NCBI RefSeq assembly: GCF_014196925.1
Contig: NZ_JACIEN010000001.1
Span: 1,765,070 to 1,829,069 of the forward strand
Direction of reading: 5' to 3'
DNA: 64,000 nucleotides
Origin: Chelatococcus caeni
GTDB taxonomy: Bacteria; Pseudomonadota; Alphaproteobacteria; Rhizobiales; Beijerinckiaceae
In this document: piece after piece, positions 33,473-41,778 of the stretch
Layout of the letters: each line of letters begins with the position of its first letter
Numbering within the stretch: position 1 is the stretch's first letter
Made by a program: the position numbers and the translations under genes
Notes under the pieces: model-generated
What the model was told of the DNA's origin: nothing
The model's input: the letters and a program-made list of their open reading frames with translations, nothing else
Databases searched by the model: none

Positions 33473-35679
33473 ACGCTCCTATCTCCCCGGTGAAACAATG
33501 GCTGACGGCGAGCGAACTTGCCGAGGCGCAGCTCCCGTCGCTGCCCGAAACCGAACGTGGCGTCCGTAAAATGGCTGCCCGCGAAGGCTGGCCCTCCCGC
33601 GACCGCATCGGCCGCGGCGGCGGGCGTGAGTACCCGCTCGAAGCGCTGCCGGCCGAGGCCCGCGCCGCCTATCTCGGCCGCCACCTTCAGGCCGTTGAGG
33701 TGCCTGTTGTCCTGCAGGCCTCGCAGTCACCGGCAGAGCCCGAGACTTCGGACCTGTGCGGCCGGGCAGCGGAAGCACGGGACGCGCGCCTAGCGCTTCT
33801 GCAGATCCTCGACCGCTACATTGCCGAGTCGGGCGTCACCAAGCGCCTCGCGGATCAGCACTTCTGCGACCTCTACAATTCCGAACGCATCGAAGTCGCG
33901 GACTGGATCCGGCGCCATGTCCGCTCGATCACGCCCTCGACGCTGTTTCGGTGGCGGGCAGCCCGCCGCGACGGGCGCACCAAGCGCCTCGGCGTGGACA
34001 AGGCGGCAGCGCGGAAGGGCTGCGGCGTTCTCGATCAGGCCAACGGCGGCGAGGTGAAGACCTTCCTGCTGGCGCTCCTGGTCAAGCAGCCGCACCTCAC
34101 CGCGAAGCACCTCCGGCGCGCGCTTGAAGCGCAGTTTGAAGGCGGGCTCGACCTCGTTTCACGGTACGGCGAGATCCGCCGCGTTCCCGTGCCGCCGCTG
34201 CGCACCATCCAGTGGGCAATCGGCCGATGGAAGGAAGAGCTGAAGGTCGAGCTGACAGCCCTCACCAACCCGGACGCCTTCAAGTCGAAATACCGCGCTT
34301 CGGGCCGCAACTCCTACCGGCACGTCACGCGCCTCAACCAGCTCTGGATGATCGACGCCTCGCCGGCCGACGTGCTGTGCTCGGACGGGCGGCACTCGAT
34401 CTATGCCGCGATCGACGTCTATTCGCGTCGCCTGCTGATCTCGGTCAGCCGGACGCCGCGCGCCGCCGCCGTCTGTGCCCTGATGCGGCGCACCATCCTC
34501 GCCTGGGGCGCGCCGGATCGGGTGAAGACCGACAACGGCAGCGATTTCACGGCCCGGCAGACGACGATGCTGATGGCGAACCTCGGCATCGACGTGTCCT
34601 ATTCCCAGCCGTTCACGCCCGAGGAAAAGGCCTTCGTCGAGCGCGCCATCGGCACCCTGCAGCGCGGCCTCATGCCGCTGCTGGAAGGCTTCATCGGCCA
34701 TGACGTGGCCGACCGGAAGCAGATCGAGCAGCGCAAGGCCTTCGCGGCCCGTCTGGGCGAGGATCCGGCCGAGACGTTCTGCGTAGCGCTGACCGGCGCC
34801 GACCTGCAGCGCGAATGCGACCGCTGGGTCGAGGCCATGTACATGCACGAGCCGCACGCCGGCCTCGGCAAGCGCACGCCCTTCGAGCTGGTCAGCGCGT
34901 CGCGCGAGGCCATCCGCACCGTCGACGAGCGCGCCCTCGACATCCTGCTCATGCCGATCGCCGGCCGCGACGGCATCCGCACCGTCAGCAAGTCGGGCAT
35001 CCGCATCGATCACCACTGGTATCTCGTGCCGCATCTCATGCCTGAGACCCGCGTGCTCGTGCGCATGGATCCCGCCGACCTCGGCCGCGCGTATCTGTTC
35101 ACGCCCGAGGGCGACGAATTCCTCGGCGAGGCGACCTGTCCCGTCCTCGCCGGCATCGATCCGGCGGCCGCGGTGCGTGCGGTCAAGGCCGAGCAGAAGC
35201 GCATCATCGACGAGCGCATGGCGCCCGTGAAGGCCGAGGTGAAGAAGCTCGCCAAGGGGCCGCGCCTTGCCGATCTCGTCATGCGGCAGGCCGCCCGCGA
35301 CGCCGGCAAGCTGGTCGAGCTGCCGAAGCCGCGCGTCGAGCACACCACGCCGCAGATCGAGGCGGCGATCGAGGCGATGACGCCGCGTCACGCGCGCCCG
35401 GTCGAGCTGCGGCCGGACGATGCCGCCATCCACGCCGAGCTGGTCGCCGCGGCCGAGGCCGATGCTCCGGTGCCGGCCCCTGAGAGCACCGTGAAAGCCT
35501 TCCCGGAGCAGCCGAAGCACCGCTTCCGCCGCGCGGTGGAACTGGAGCGCCGGATTGCCGCCGGCCAGGGCGTCTCGACCGACGAGGCGCTGTGGCTCGG
35601 CCGCTACCAGACGAGTGCCGAGTACCTCGCCCACCAGGATCTCCACCGGGACTTCGGGGACGAGTGGTTGTTTGCGTGA
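33469..35679 (+). CDS. MuA-type DDE transposase (transposase A)
   Basis: A 736-residue transposase with a GTG start 8 bp after GGAGG. An N-terminal Mu DNA-binding winged helix (WLTASELAEAQLPSLPETER, GREYPLEAL) is followed by helical end-binding domains. The RNase-H-like core has D296 in WMIDASP, D355 in KTDNGSDF and E391 in FVERAIG, a DD35E spacing. A C-terminal Mu beta-barrel and MuB-contact region follow (TVSKSGIRIDHHWYLVP). It carries out strand transfer for integration and replication with the MuB ATPase encoded next. Confidence 0.96.
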   Translation: MNAPISPVKQWLTASELAEAQLPSLPETERGVRKMAAREGWPSRDRIGRGGGREYPLEALPAEARAAYLGRHLQAVEVPVVLQASQSPAEPETSDLCGRAAEARDARLALLQILDRYIAESGVTKRLADQHFCDLYNSERIEVADWIRRHVRSITPSTLFRWRAARRDGRTKRLGVDKAAARKGCGVLDQANGGEVKTFLLALLVKQPHLTAKHLRRALEAQFEGGLDLVSRYGEIRRVPVPPLRTIQWAIGRWKEELKVELTALTNPDAFKSKYRASGRNSYRHVTRLNQLWMIDASPADVLCSDGRHSIYAAIDVYSRRLLISVSRTPRAAAVCALMRRTILAWGAPDRVKTDNGSDFTARQTTMLMANLGIDVSYSQPFTPEEKAFVERAIGTLQRGLMPLLEGFIGHDVADRKQIEQRKAFAARLGEDPAETFCVALTGADLQRECDRWVEAMYMHEPHAGLGKRTPFELVSASREAIRTVDERALDILLMPIAGRDGIRTVSKSGIRIDHHWYLVPHLMPETRVLVRMDPADLGRAYLFTPEGDEFLGEATCPVLAGIDPAAAVRAVKAEQKRIIDERMAPVKAEVKKLAKGPRLADLVMRQAARDAGKLVELPKPRVEHTTPQIEAAIEAMTPRHARPVELRPDDAAIHAELVAAAEADAPVPAPESTVKAFPEQPKHRFRRAVELERRIAAGQGVSTDEALWLGRYQTSAEYLAHQDLHRDFGDEWLFA

Positions 35680-35691
35680 GCCCAAGAAGAA

Positions 35692-35713
35692 GGCCCGGCG
35701 CGAAGGCCGGGCC
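35692..35713. other. GC-rich hairpin between transposase A and B genes
   Basis: GGCCCGGC-GCGAAG-GCCGGGCC in the 55-bp gap. On the minus strand it is followed by TTCTTCTT. It could attenuate transcription from A to B or block leftward transcription. Confidence 0.5.
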
Positions 35714-35734
35714 GAAAGTCGAACCGAGGAAAGC

Positions 35735-36409
35735 ATGACAGTCGACGCACAAACGGTCAAGAAGCCGGCTCCCCTCAAGAACGTCGCCGCGTTCAACGGC
35801 CTGATCAAGCGCGTGATCAACCGCGCGCCGGACCTGCCGGGCATGGCCTGTTTCTTCGGGCGCTCCGGCCTCGGCAAGACGAAGGCCGCCACCTACGGGG
35901 CCAACGTCACCCGCGCCACCTATGTCGAGGTGGGGCAGTTCACGACCGCCAAGAGCCTCCTGCGCTCCATCCTGGTCGAGCTGGGGCAGCGCCCGCGCGG
36001 CGCCATCGCCGACATGGTCGAGCAGGCCATCATGGTGCTCGCGGCCGATCCGATGCGCCCGCTCATCGTCGACGAGGCGCACTTCATCGCGCAGAAGCGC
36101 TTCGTCGACCTGCTGCGCGAGCTGCACGACAAGAGCCTCGCCCCGGTCATCCTGATCGGCGAGGAGACGCTGCCGGGCCAGCTGGAGGCCTTCGAGCGTG
36201 TCCACAACCGCATGCTCGAGTTCGTCCAGGCCGTGCCCTGCGACGTCGAGGACGCCCGCCTGCTCGCCCGCAGCTACTGCCCCGAGCTGGACATCGACGA
36301 CGCCCGCCTCGCGCAGATCGTCGATGCCGAGCGCGGCAACACGCGGCGCATTGTCGTGCGCTTCGCCCGCGAGCTGGAGGAGAGCCGCCGCCTGGGGAGG
36401 GCCGCATAA
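35735..36409 (+). CDS. MuB-like AAA+ ATPase (transposition protein B)
   Basis: This 224-residue ATPase has Walker A GRSGLGKT (residues 42-49) and Walker B LIVDEAH (about 110-116). A sensor/arginine-finger region follows (RGNTRRIVVRFARELE). It begins at MTVDAQTVKKPAPLKN behind GAGGAAAGC; the frame is open further upstream but overlaps the transposase. It selects target DNA and activates the transposase. It is shorter than Mu B itself, lacking a long N-terminal part. Its TAATG overlap couples the next gene. Confidence 0.92.
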   Translation: MTVDAQTVKKPAPLKNVAAFNGLIKRVINRAPDLPGMACFFGRSGLGKTKAATYGANVTRATYVEVGQFTTAKSLLRSILVELGQRPRGAIADMVEQAIMVLAADPMRPLIVDEAHFIAQKRFVDLLRELHDKSLAPVILIGEETLPGQLEAFERVHNRMLEFVQAVPCDVEDARLLARSYCPELDIDDARLAQIVDAERGNTRRIVVRFARELEESRRLGRAA

Positions 36410-37029
36410 TGCGCCGTCCTCTCGTCGAACACGTCGCCATGCACCTTCGCGTGCCGCGCGGCCATGCGGGCTTCTGGCAGCTCATCCAGCGCGCCGCCGA
36501 GCAAGGCACCTTCACCCTGGCCGACATCGTCGGCGAGACGAATGTCCACGAGGCGACCGTCGCCGACTATGTGAAGCGCCTCGTCAAGGCCGGCTATCTC
36601 GCGGTCGACCATGTTGAGGCGGTGCGCGGCATCCGCCACGGCCGCTATCACTACCGGCTCGCTCGCACCTCGCGCGATGCGCCCCGGCTCGCCCGCGACG
36701 GCAGCGCCTTTCCCGAGACGGCCACCGAAACGCTCTGGCGCACCATGAAGATGCTCAAGCGCTTCACTGTGTCGGCGTTGCAGGAAGCCGCCAGCACCGA
36801 GCTGCGGGCCATCCCGCGGCCGACCGTTCAGCGGTACGTCCGCCACCTTGCCGAGGTGGGCGTGCTCGCGCGCCTCAAGGCGGGCGGCGGCCGCGGGCAT
36901 GAGGCCGAGTTCCACTTCGTGCGCAATCTCGGCGCCGAGCCGCCGCGCATCCTGCGCACGCACCTCGTCTTCGACCCGAACAGCAACACCGTGCTCGGGC
37001 AGCCCGAGGCGAAGGAGGTGACGCCGTGA
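36409..37029 (+). CDS. Phage early winged-helix protein
   Basis: A 206-residue protein with two apparent winged-helix units: FTLADIVGETNVHEATVADY with VKRLVKAGYLAV, and FTVSALQEAASTELRAI with PTVQRYVRHLAEVGVLARL. Probably a DNA-binding accessory factor of the transposition/early operon. Coupled on both sides (TAATG and GTGA overlaps). Family name not recognised. Confidence 0.75.
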   Translation: MRRPLVEHVAMHLRVPRGHAGFWQLIQRAAEQGTFTLADIVGETNVHEATVADYVKRLVKAGYLAVDHVEAVRGIRHGRYHYRLARTSRDAPRLARDGSAFPETATETLWRTMKMLKRFTVSALQEAASTELRAIPRPTVQRYVRHLAEVGVLARLKAGGGRGHEAEFHFVRNLGAEPPRILRTHLVFDPNSNTVLGQPEAKEVTP

Positions 37030-37451
37030 ATCGCGGGCCTCTGCCCGGCATGGCCGCCGGCATCGACTACGTCGCCAAGGCGCGCGCCACCTGGGGCGAA
37101 AAACTGCCGGACTGGGTGCTCGTGCTCGCCCAGGAGATGACGCGCACCTCCGGCGCCGTGACGGCCAAGCGCATCAACTACAGCCCGGCCGTCCTCAGCA
37201 ACATCATCTCCGGCACCTATCGCGGCAACGTCGCCCGTGTCGAGGAGGTGGTCCGCGGTGCGCTCATGGGCGCGACCGTCGTGTGCCCCGTGCTCGGCGA
37301 TATCGGCCGCGACCGCTGTCTCGACGAGCAGAAGCAGCCCTTCCGGGCGACCTCGTCATTGCGCGCCCGCCTCTTTCACGCCTGCCGGAAATGCCCTCAC
37401 GCGTCGGCCGACAACGGCCGCGCCCTTCCCAGCGGAGATCGTCATGTCTGA
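37026..37451 (+). CDS. Phage transcriptional-regulator-like protein
   Basis: A 141-residue protein with a GTG start in a GTGA overlap. An HTH-like segment (GAVTAKRINYSPAVLSNIIS with GTYRGNVARVEEVV) is followed by a cysteine-bearing tail (VVCPVLGDIGRDRCLDEQ, ACRKCPH) that may bind zinc. Similar small proteins occur in the early operon of Mu-like phages. Function not established. Confidence 0.7.
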   Translation: MNRGPLPGMAAGIDYVAKARATWGEKLPDWVLVLAQEMTRTSGAVTAKRINYSPAVLSNIISGTYRGNVARVEEVVRGALMGATVVCPVLGDIGRDRCLDEQKQPFRATSSLRARLFHACRKCPHASADNGRALPSGDRHV

Positions 37452-38088
37452 GCCTGCCGTCCTTGAGCCGGGCACCGTCGAGGTGCACGGCAAGATCTAC
37501 ATGCCCGATGCCAAGGGCAATCTCGTGCCGGTCGACACCATCAAGCCGGCCGACCAGCTGGAAGACGAGACCGTCCGCAAGGTGATGGGCTATGCCAAGG
37601 CCCTGTCGGCGCAGATCAGCCGCTTCAAGCAGCACACGTTTAACGATCTCGGCGCCTACGAAGCCATCCTGGCGCAGGAATACGGCACCAGCAAAGGGGG
37701 CGCGAAGGGCAACAAGACCTTCACCACCTTCGACGGCCTGATGAAGGTACAGGTGCAGGTTCAGGACAACATCGACTTCGGGCCGCAGCTCCAGCACGCC
37801 AAGGAGCTGATCGACGAGTGCCTGATGGAATGGTCGGCCGACAGCCGCCCGGAGATCCGCGCCATCGTCACCCGCGCCTTCAACACGGACAAGGCTGGCC
37901 AAATCAACCGCGCCGAGATCTTCATGCTGCTGCGCCTCGACATCGAGGACGAGCGTTGGTGCAGGGCCATGGAGGCGATCCGCGATGCCATGCGGGTCAT
38001 CGGCTCCAAGACCTATGTGCGCTGCTATGAGCGCGACCGGCACGACGCGGAATGGCGGCCGGTGACCATCGACCTCGCGAGAGCATGA
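37444..38088 (+). CDS. DUF3164 family phage protein
   Basis: A 214-residue protein typical of the Mu-like early region: KIYMPDAKGNLVPVDTIKP, FNDLGAYEAILAQEYG, TFTTFDGLMKVQVQVQDN, and a long C-terminal part ending in DAMRVIGSKTYVRCYERD. It overlaps the previous gene by 8 bp. Function unknown, but consistently found near MuB and GemA. Confidence 0.88.
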   Translation: MSEPAVLEPGTVEVHGKIYMPDAKGNLVPVDTIKPADQLEDETVRKVMGYAKALSAQISRFKQHTFNDLGAYEAILAQEYGTSKGGAKGNKTFTTFDGLMKVQVQVQDNIDFGPQLQHAKELIDECLMEWSADSRPEIRAIVTRAFNTDKAGQINRAEIFMLLRLDIEDERWCRAMEAIRDAMRVIGSKTYVRCYERDRHDAEWRPVTIDLARA

Positions 38089-38099
38089 CGGAGGCCGCG

Positions 38100-38372
38100 A
38101 TGCAGAAGGTCTTCGTCATCCAGGCCATGGGCATCCGGCAGGCCGGGCTCGTGGCGCGCCTCGACTATCGCGGCGGCACGCGCTGCAAGGTGCGCATCCA
38201 GGGCGCCCGCATGCCGCGCCTCGTCGATCCCGCGCTCGTCTTCGACGACGCCGAGGCGGCGCGCGAGGCGTGGCGCGATGCCCGGCGCCATCGCCAGTCA
38301 CTGGAGAAGGCCGGCCGGCACCTGACCGTGACGGAGGCCGCGCTCGATCTCGCCCGCCAGCTCGCTTCTTGA
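38100..38372 (+). CDS. Phage early hypothetical protein
   Basis: A 90-residue protein. ATG at 38100 has GGAGG five bases upstream; an in-frame ATG at 38085 would overlap the preceding stop as ATGA and is the alternative. A small beta-rich N terminus (VFVIQAMGIRQAGLVARLDY) is followed by a basic helix. Not recognised. Confidence 0.65.
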   Translation: MQKVFVIQAMGIRQAGLVARLDYRGGTRCKVRIQGARMPRLVDPALVFDDAEAAREAWRDARRHRQSLEKAGRHLTVTEAALDLARQLAS

Positions 38373-38383
38373 AGGAAGGGACG

Positions 38384-38608
38384 ATGCCCCGCGTCACCGC
38401 CAACATCGCCGCGCCACCGCCGCTGCTCGTGTGGGAGGAGCGGCGGCACATCGACCGCATGCTCGCCGAGCGTGAGGAACTGCGGCAGCGCATTGCCCGT
38501 CTTCCCCTCCATTGCCACCGCCGGATCGTCCTGCAGGCGCGACTGGAGCAGCTCACCTTGCAGCTCGTCGCAGCCGAGGTCGCCCTCAATGCGAGGCCAT
38601 TGCCATGA
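38384..38608 (+). CDS. Small phage protein, helical
   Basis: A 74-residue protein behind GAAGGAAGGG. A long amphipathic helix with a coiled-coil feel (HIDRMLAEREELRQRIARLP, RIVLQARLEQLTLQLVAAEV). Coupled to gemA by an ATGA overlap. Function unknown. Confidence 0.6.
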   Translation: MPRVTANIAAPPPLLVWEERRHIDRMLAEREELRQRIARLPLHCHRRIVLQARLEQLTLQLVAAEVALNARPLP

Positions 38609-39213
38609 CGAAAGCTGTCCCCTCCAACGACCGCATCACGCCTGCGCAGATCTGCGCGCTACAGGCCTGCCGCCGGAAGGCCGGCATGACGGATGAGGAC
38701 TATCGCGCGTGGCTCGATGCGCGCGCCGGCGTCTTCTCGACGACGGAGCTGAGCCGCACGGACGCGGCCCGTCTGATCGATGAACTGAACGCCCGTGCCC
38801 CGCGCCGGTCGCCGGCCGCGACCGTCTCCGGCCTCTATGCCGGCAAGCTGCGGGCGCTGTGGATCTCCGGCTGGCACCTTGGCGTCGTCGCCGAGCGGGA
38901 TGATCGGGCGCTGCTCGCCTTCGTTCAGCGCCAGACAGGTGTGACGCACACCCGCTTTCTGACAGATCCAAAAGAGGCTTCAAAGGCCATTGAAGCCCTC
39001 AAGGCGTGGCTCGCCCGCGAGGCCGGCGTCGCATGGCCGGGTGACCGTTCGGACGTGACCGGTGCCAAGCGCGCTGTACTGCGCGCCCAGGCGCGGCTGC
39101 TCGCCGGCCGGGCCGACATCGATATGCCTGTCGTCAATGTCGCCGCCGAGCAACTGGACGCCACCATCGCGGAATACGGTCGTCTGATCCGCCAGCGCAG
39201 GGGGCGCAAGTGA
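38605..39213 (+). CDS. gemA: GemA-like protein (Mu gp16, DUF1018)
   Basis: A 202-residue protein with the gp16/GemA domain: ITPAQICALQACRRKAGMTD, EDYRAWLDARAGVFSTTELS, GKLRALWISGWHLGVV. In Mu, GemA influences host gene expression and DNA supercoiling. It lies at the expected place in the early block. Confidence 0.88.
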   Translation: MTKAVPSNDRITPAQICALQACRRKAGMTDEDYRAWLDARAGVFSTTELSRTDAARLIDELNARAPRRSPAATVSGLYAGKLRALWISGWHLGVVAERDDRALLAFVQRQTGVTHTRFLTDPKEASKAIEALKAWLAREAGVAWPGDRSDVTGAKRAVLRAQARLLAGRADIDMPVVNVAAEQLDATIAEYGRLIRQRRGRK

Positions 39214-39773
39214 GCTGGCCCTTCGGAGAGCTGCGCCCCCTGTCCATGGACGTGATCGTCGCCGATCCGCCCTGGGATTTTGAGAACTGGTCGCAGGCCG
39301 GCACAAGGAAGGGAGCGGACCCGCATTACGGCGTCATGCCGCTCGACGAAATCGAGCGCCTGCCTGTCGGCCAGCTCGCCCGCGGCGACTGCCTGCTTTT
39401 CTTGTGGGCGGCCGGCTGCATGCTGCCGCAGGCGCTCGGCGTTATGCGCGCGTGGGGCTTCCGGTTCGTCTCCGAGATCGTTTGGCACAAGGTCACGCGC
39501 AACGGCAAGACGCGCATGGGCACCGGCTACCGGGTGCGCACCATGCACGAGCCGGTCCTCGTCGGCGTCATGGGCTCGCCGACCCATCGGCCGCTTCCGA
39601 GCTATTTCGCCGGCGTTGCCCGGCAGCATTCCCGCAAGCCTGAAGAGTTCTACCGCCTCGTCGACGCGCATGTGCCGGCCATCGGCAAGCTCGACCTGTT
39701 CTCGCGTCAGAGCCGGCCGGGCTGGCAGGCCTGGGGCGACGAGACGGGCAAGTTCGATCAGGAGGCAGCATGA
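39210..39773 (+). CDS. MT-A70-type DNA N6-adenine methyltransferase
   Basis: A 187-residue methyltransferase with the catalytic DPPW motif at residues 19-22 and conserved LLFLWAAGCMLPQALGVMRA, then WHKVTRNGKTRMGTGYRVRTMHEPVLVG, and KPEEFYRLVD. It uses AdoMet to methylate adenine in DNA. GTG start overlapping the gemA stop. In phages such enzymes usually protect against restriction, a role comparable to Mu Mom. The target sequence is unknown. Confidence 0.9.
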   Translation: MSWPFGELRPLSMDVIVADPPWDFENWSQAGTRKGADPHYGVMPLDEIERLPVGQLARGDCLLFLWAAGCMLPQALGVMRAWGFRFVSEIVWHKVTRNGKTRMGTGYRVRTMHEPVLVGVMGSPTHRPLPSYFAGVARQHSRKPEEFYRLVDAHVPAIGKLDLFSRQSRPGWQAWGDETGKFDQEAA

Positions 39774-40180
39774 CGCGCCCCGGCTGGCCGGACCTGCCAC
39801 AGTTGCTGTCAGAGATCGCGGAGGTCGCTGGCATCAGCGCCGCGCTCGCTATCGCGGAAGCAAAGGGTGGTCAGGAGGTGTTCATTGCGGGACGTCTCAA
39901 GAAGGACAACTGGCTCGTCCAGGCGGTCGGCCTGGAGAAGGCGCGATTAATCAGTGACCATTTCTGTTCTGGCCGGGCGCGTCTGAAGGTAACGATCCCG
40001 TTGGGACCGACGGGATCCTATCTCGCCGAGCGGCGGCGACGCGCCAAGGCAATGGCGGAGGCCGTCGAGGCCGGGGTATCCGCTAATGACATCGCCCGCG
40101 CGGCCGGTGTCACCAACCGGTCTGCGCGCAGGTTTCGAGCCCGAATGCGCAAAGATCGCGATGTCGACCTTCTGTTCTAG
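39770..40180 (+). CDS. Mor-like middle/late transcription activator
   Basis: A 136-residue protein. The N terminus (LPQLLSEIAEVAGISAALAI, then GGQEVFIAGRLKKDNW) resembles the dimerisation domain of Mor/C proteins, and the C terminus has a helix-turn-helix (SANDIARAAGVTNRSARRFR). Its position at the end of the early block and before lysis/late genes is that of Mor in Mu. Assignment is by position and fold-like pattern. Confidence 0.65.
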   Translation: MTRPGWPDLPQLLSEIAEVAGISAALAIAEAKGGQEVFIAGRLKKDNWLVQAVGLEKARLISDHFCSGRARLKVTIPLGPTGSYLAERRRRAKAMAEAVEAGVSANDIARAAGVTNRSARRFRARMRKDRDVDLLF

Positions 40181-40273
40181 GTTCGGGATCCGCACCCAGG
40201 GCACATTCTGCCGCCATCTTGCCACATTTGCGATGAGACGGCATGATCGAGGCTCTGCGATCCGGGGCAACAA

Positions 40274-41275
40274 TTGCGCATCAACTACGCTATCCAGATC
40301 CGTGCTCTTCCCGCGGATCGTCTGGAAGACTTCGTTAACGACTGGCTAGCCCAGCGTTGCAAGGACTACGACAGTCACGAACTATGGCGCGGCACGGGCG
40401 ACCTGGGCCGCGACGTCACGGGTTACCTTACTGCGAAGCGGATGGAAGGCCCGTGGGATAACTACCAGTGCAAACAGCTCAGCAAGATGCTCTCCGAACG
40501 CTCAGCCTTCGTCGAGCTCGGTAAGATCTTCATGCATTCGGCGGCCGGCGAGTACTCGTTGCCGCGCTCCTACACCTTTGTGGCACCACGCGGCGTCGCC
40601 CGGGCCGTGCAGCAGTTTATCGCCCATCCCGAGCGGTTTAGGACGGCCTTCCTCGACCGGTGGGACACTGATATCGCCGGCCGGCTTGTCGAGAACAAGA
40701 ACATAATGCTTACCCTCGAGATCGAAGCCAAGATTCAGGCGTTCGATTTCACCCAGATCCATTGGCTCGACGCGGCGCGGCTCGTTGATGACCCTGCCTG
40801 CAAGCCCGCGCTGGTCAAGTGGTTCGGGGAAGATCCTGGTCCGTCGCCGCGAGGCGTAGTCCCCGTCGAGATTCAGGCCAGCGAGTCCGCCTACATCGGC
40901 CAACTCCTTCAGCTTTACGAGGAAGAGGGTCCAGGGGCCTACCCCGACGCCGCGGCGGCATTGGCCTGTCCCAAGTGGGGCACGCACCTGCGCGACCAGC
41001 GGACGCGCTTCTTCGATTCCGTAGCGTTCGACCGGTTTTACCGAGACTCAACGCCCGAGGGCTATCTCGTCGCATTCAAGGATGAAATCTACCATGGTGT
41101 CGTGGAAACCCATGGCGACAATCACCCAAATGGCCTAGCAAGACTCCGCCAAGTGATGCGGCAGGCAGCGATCCTGCAACCGTCTGGCATCCTCGGCAAG
41201 CATGCAGGTCCGCAGGTCAAGCAGGGGACCTGCCACCAGTTCGCGAACGAAGGACGTCTGCCGTGGCATCGCTAG
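40274..41275 (+). CDS. ABC-three-component (ABC-3C) system effector with nuclease-like N-terminal domain
   Basis: A 333-residue protein, probably with a TTG start behind GGGGC; there is no in-frame ATG before residue 57. The N-terminal part resembles restriction-endonuclease-fold modules: E18 in RLEDFVNDWL, D47 in GDLGRDVTGY and QCK at 65-67 form a possible E-D-QxK site. The remainder (KIFMHSAAGEY, YTFVAPRGVARAVQQF, IHWLDAARLVDDPACKPALV) matches the ABC-3C carboxy-terminal type as I know it. It overlaps the next gene by 13 bp. It is likely the toxic or DNA-cleaving arm of a conflict system. Confidence 0.82.
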   Translation: MRINYAIQIRALPADRLEDFVNDWLAQRCKDYDSHELWRGTGDLGRDVTGYLTAKRMEGPWDNYQCKQLSKMLSERSAFVELGKIFMHSAAGEYSLPRSYTFVAPRGVARAVQQFIAHPERFRTAFLDRWDTDIAGRLVENKNIMLTLEIEAKIQAFDFTQIHWLDAARLVDDPACKPALVKWFGEDPGPSPRGVVPVEIQASESAYIGQLLQLYEEEGPGAYPDAAAALACPKWGTHLRDQRTRFFDSVAFDRFYRDSTPEGYLVAFKDEIYHGVVETHGDNHPNGLARLRQVMRQAAILQPSGILGKHAGPQVKQGTCHQFANEGRLPWHR

Positions 41276-41778
41276 AGGACAGGGTTTCACGCGCACACCC
41301 CTTTAACAGCACCCTTGAGACGGGCATCCGGGCGCTAATCGTGCTCGAAGCCCTTTATCCGCGCCGCTGCGACCTGATTGAGATGACCTGGCTTGACCAC
41401 CTTGTCGTCCATACTGGCGACATTGACGGCGAGGACGCACCAGAAAGCCTGCACCCGGACCTGCCAAACCGCGTCGGTGAGCTCCTCGTACGCAGGCAGC
41501 TGGTCGAACGAAGCCTGCGCATAATGCATCAGGTGCACCTGGTGGAAGTGTTCGAGACGGAGTCTGGCATCGAGTTCTGCGCCAGCGAGGAAGCGCCAAG
41601 CTATCTTGACCTGCTGCAGGCCCCTTACTCACTTGCCCTCAAGCAACGAGCCAAGTGGATGGCGAACCGCTTTGCCGGGTTAGAGACCGCCGAAATTCGG
41701 GCGCTGATAGAAAGCCGGATCGGACGCTGGACCGCCGAGTTCCGGGCCGATGAGACGCCCACGGGACTGTCTGCATGA
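41263..41778 (+). CDS. ABC-3C system middle component
   Basis: A 171-residue all-helical protein, GTG start. Features such as LETGIRALIVLEALYPRRCD and LDHLVVHTGDI with HPDLPNRVGELLVRRQLVER suit the winged-helix-like middle-component family that links effector and ATPase in ABC-3C loci. Its stop overlaps the ATPase start as ATGA. Identification rests mainly on context plus this pattern. Confidence 0.8.
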   Translation: MASLEDRVSRAHPFNSTLETGIRALIVLEALYPRRCDLIEMTWLDHLVVHTGDIDGEDAPESLHPDLPNRVGELLVRRQLVERSLRIMHQVHLVEVFETESGIEFCASEEAPSYLDLLQAPYSLALKQRAKWMANRFAGLETAEIRALIESRIGRWTAEFRADETPTGLSA

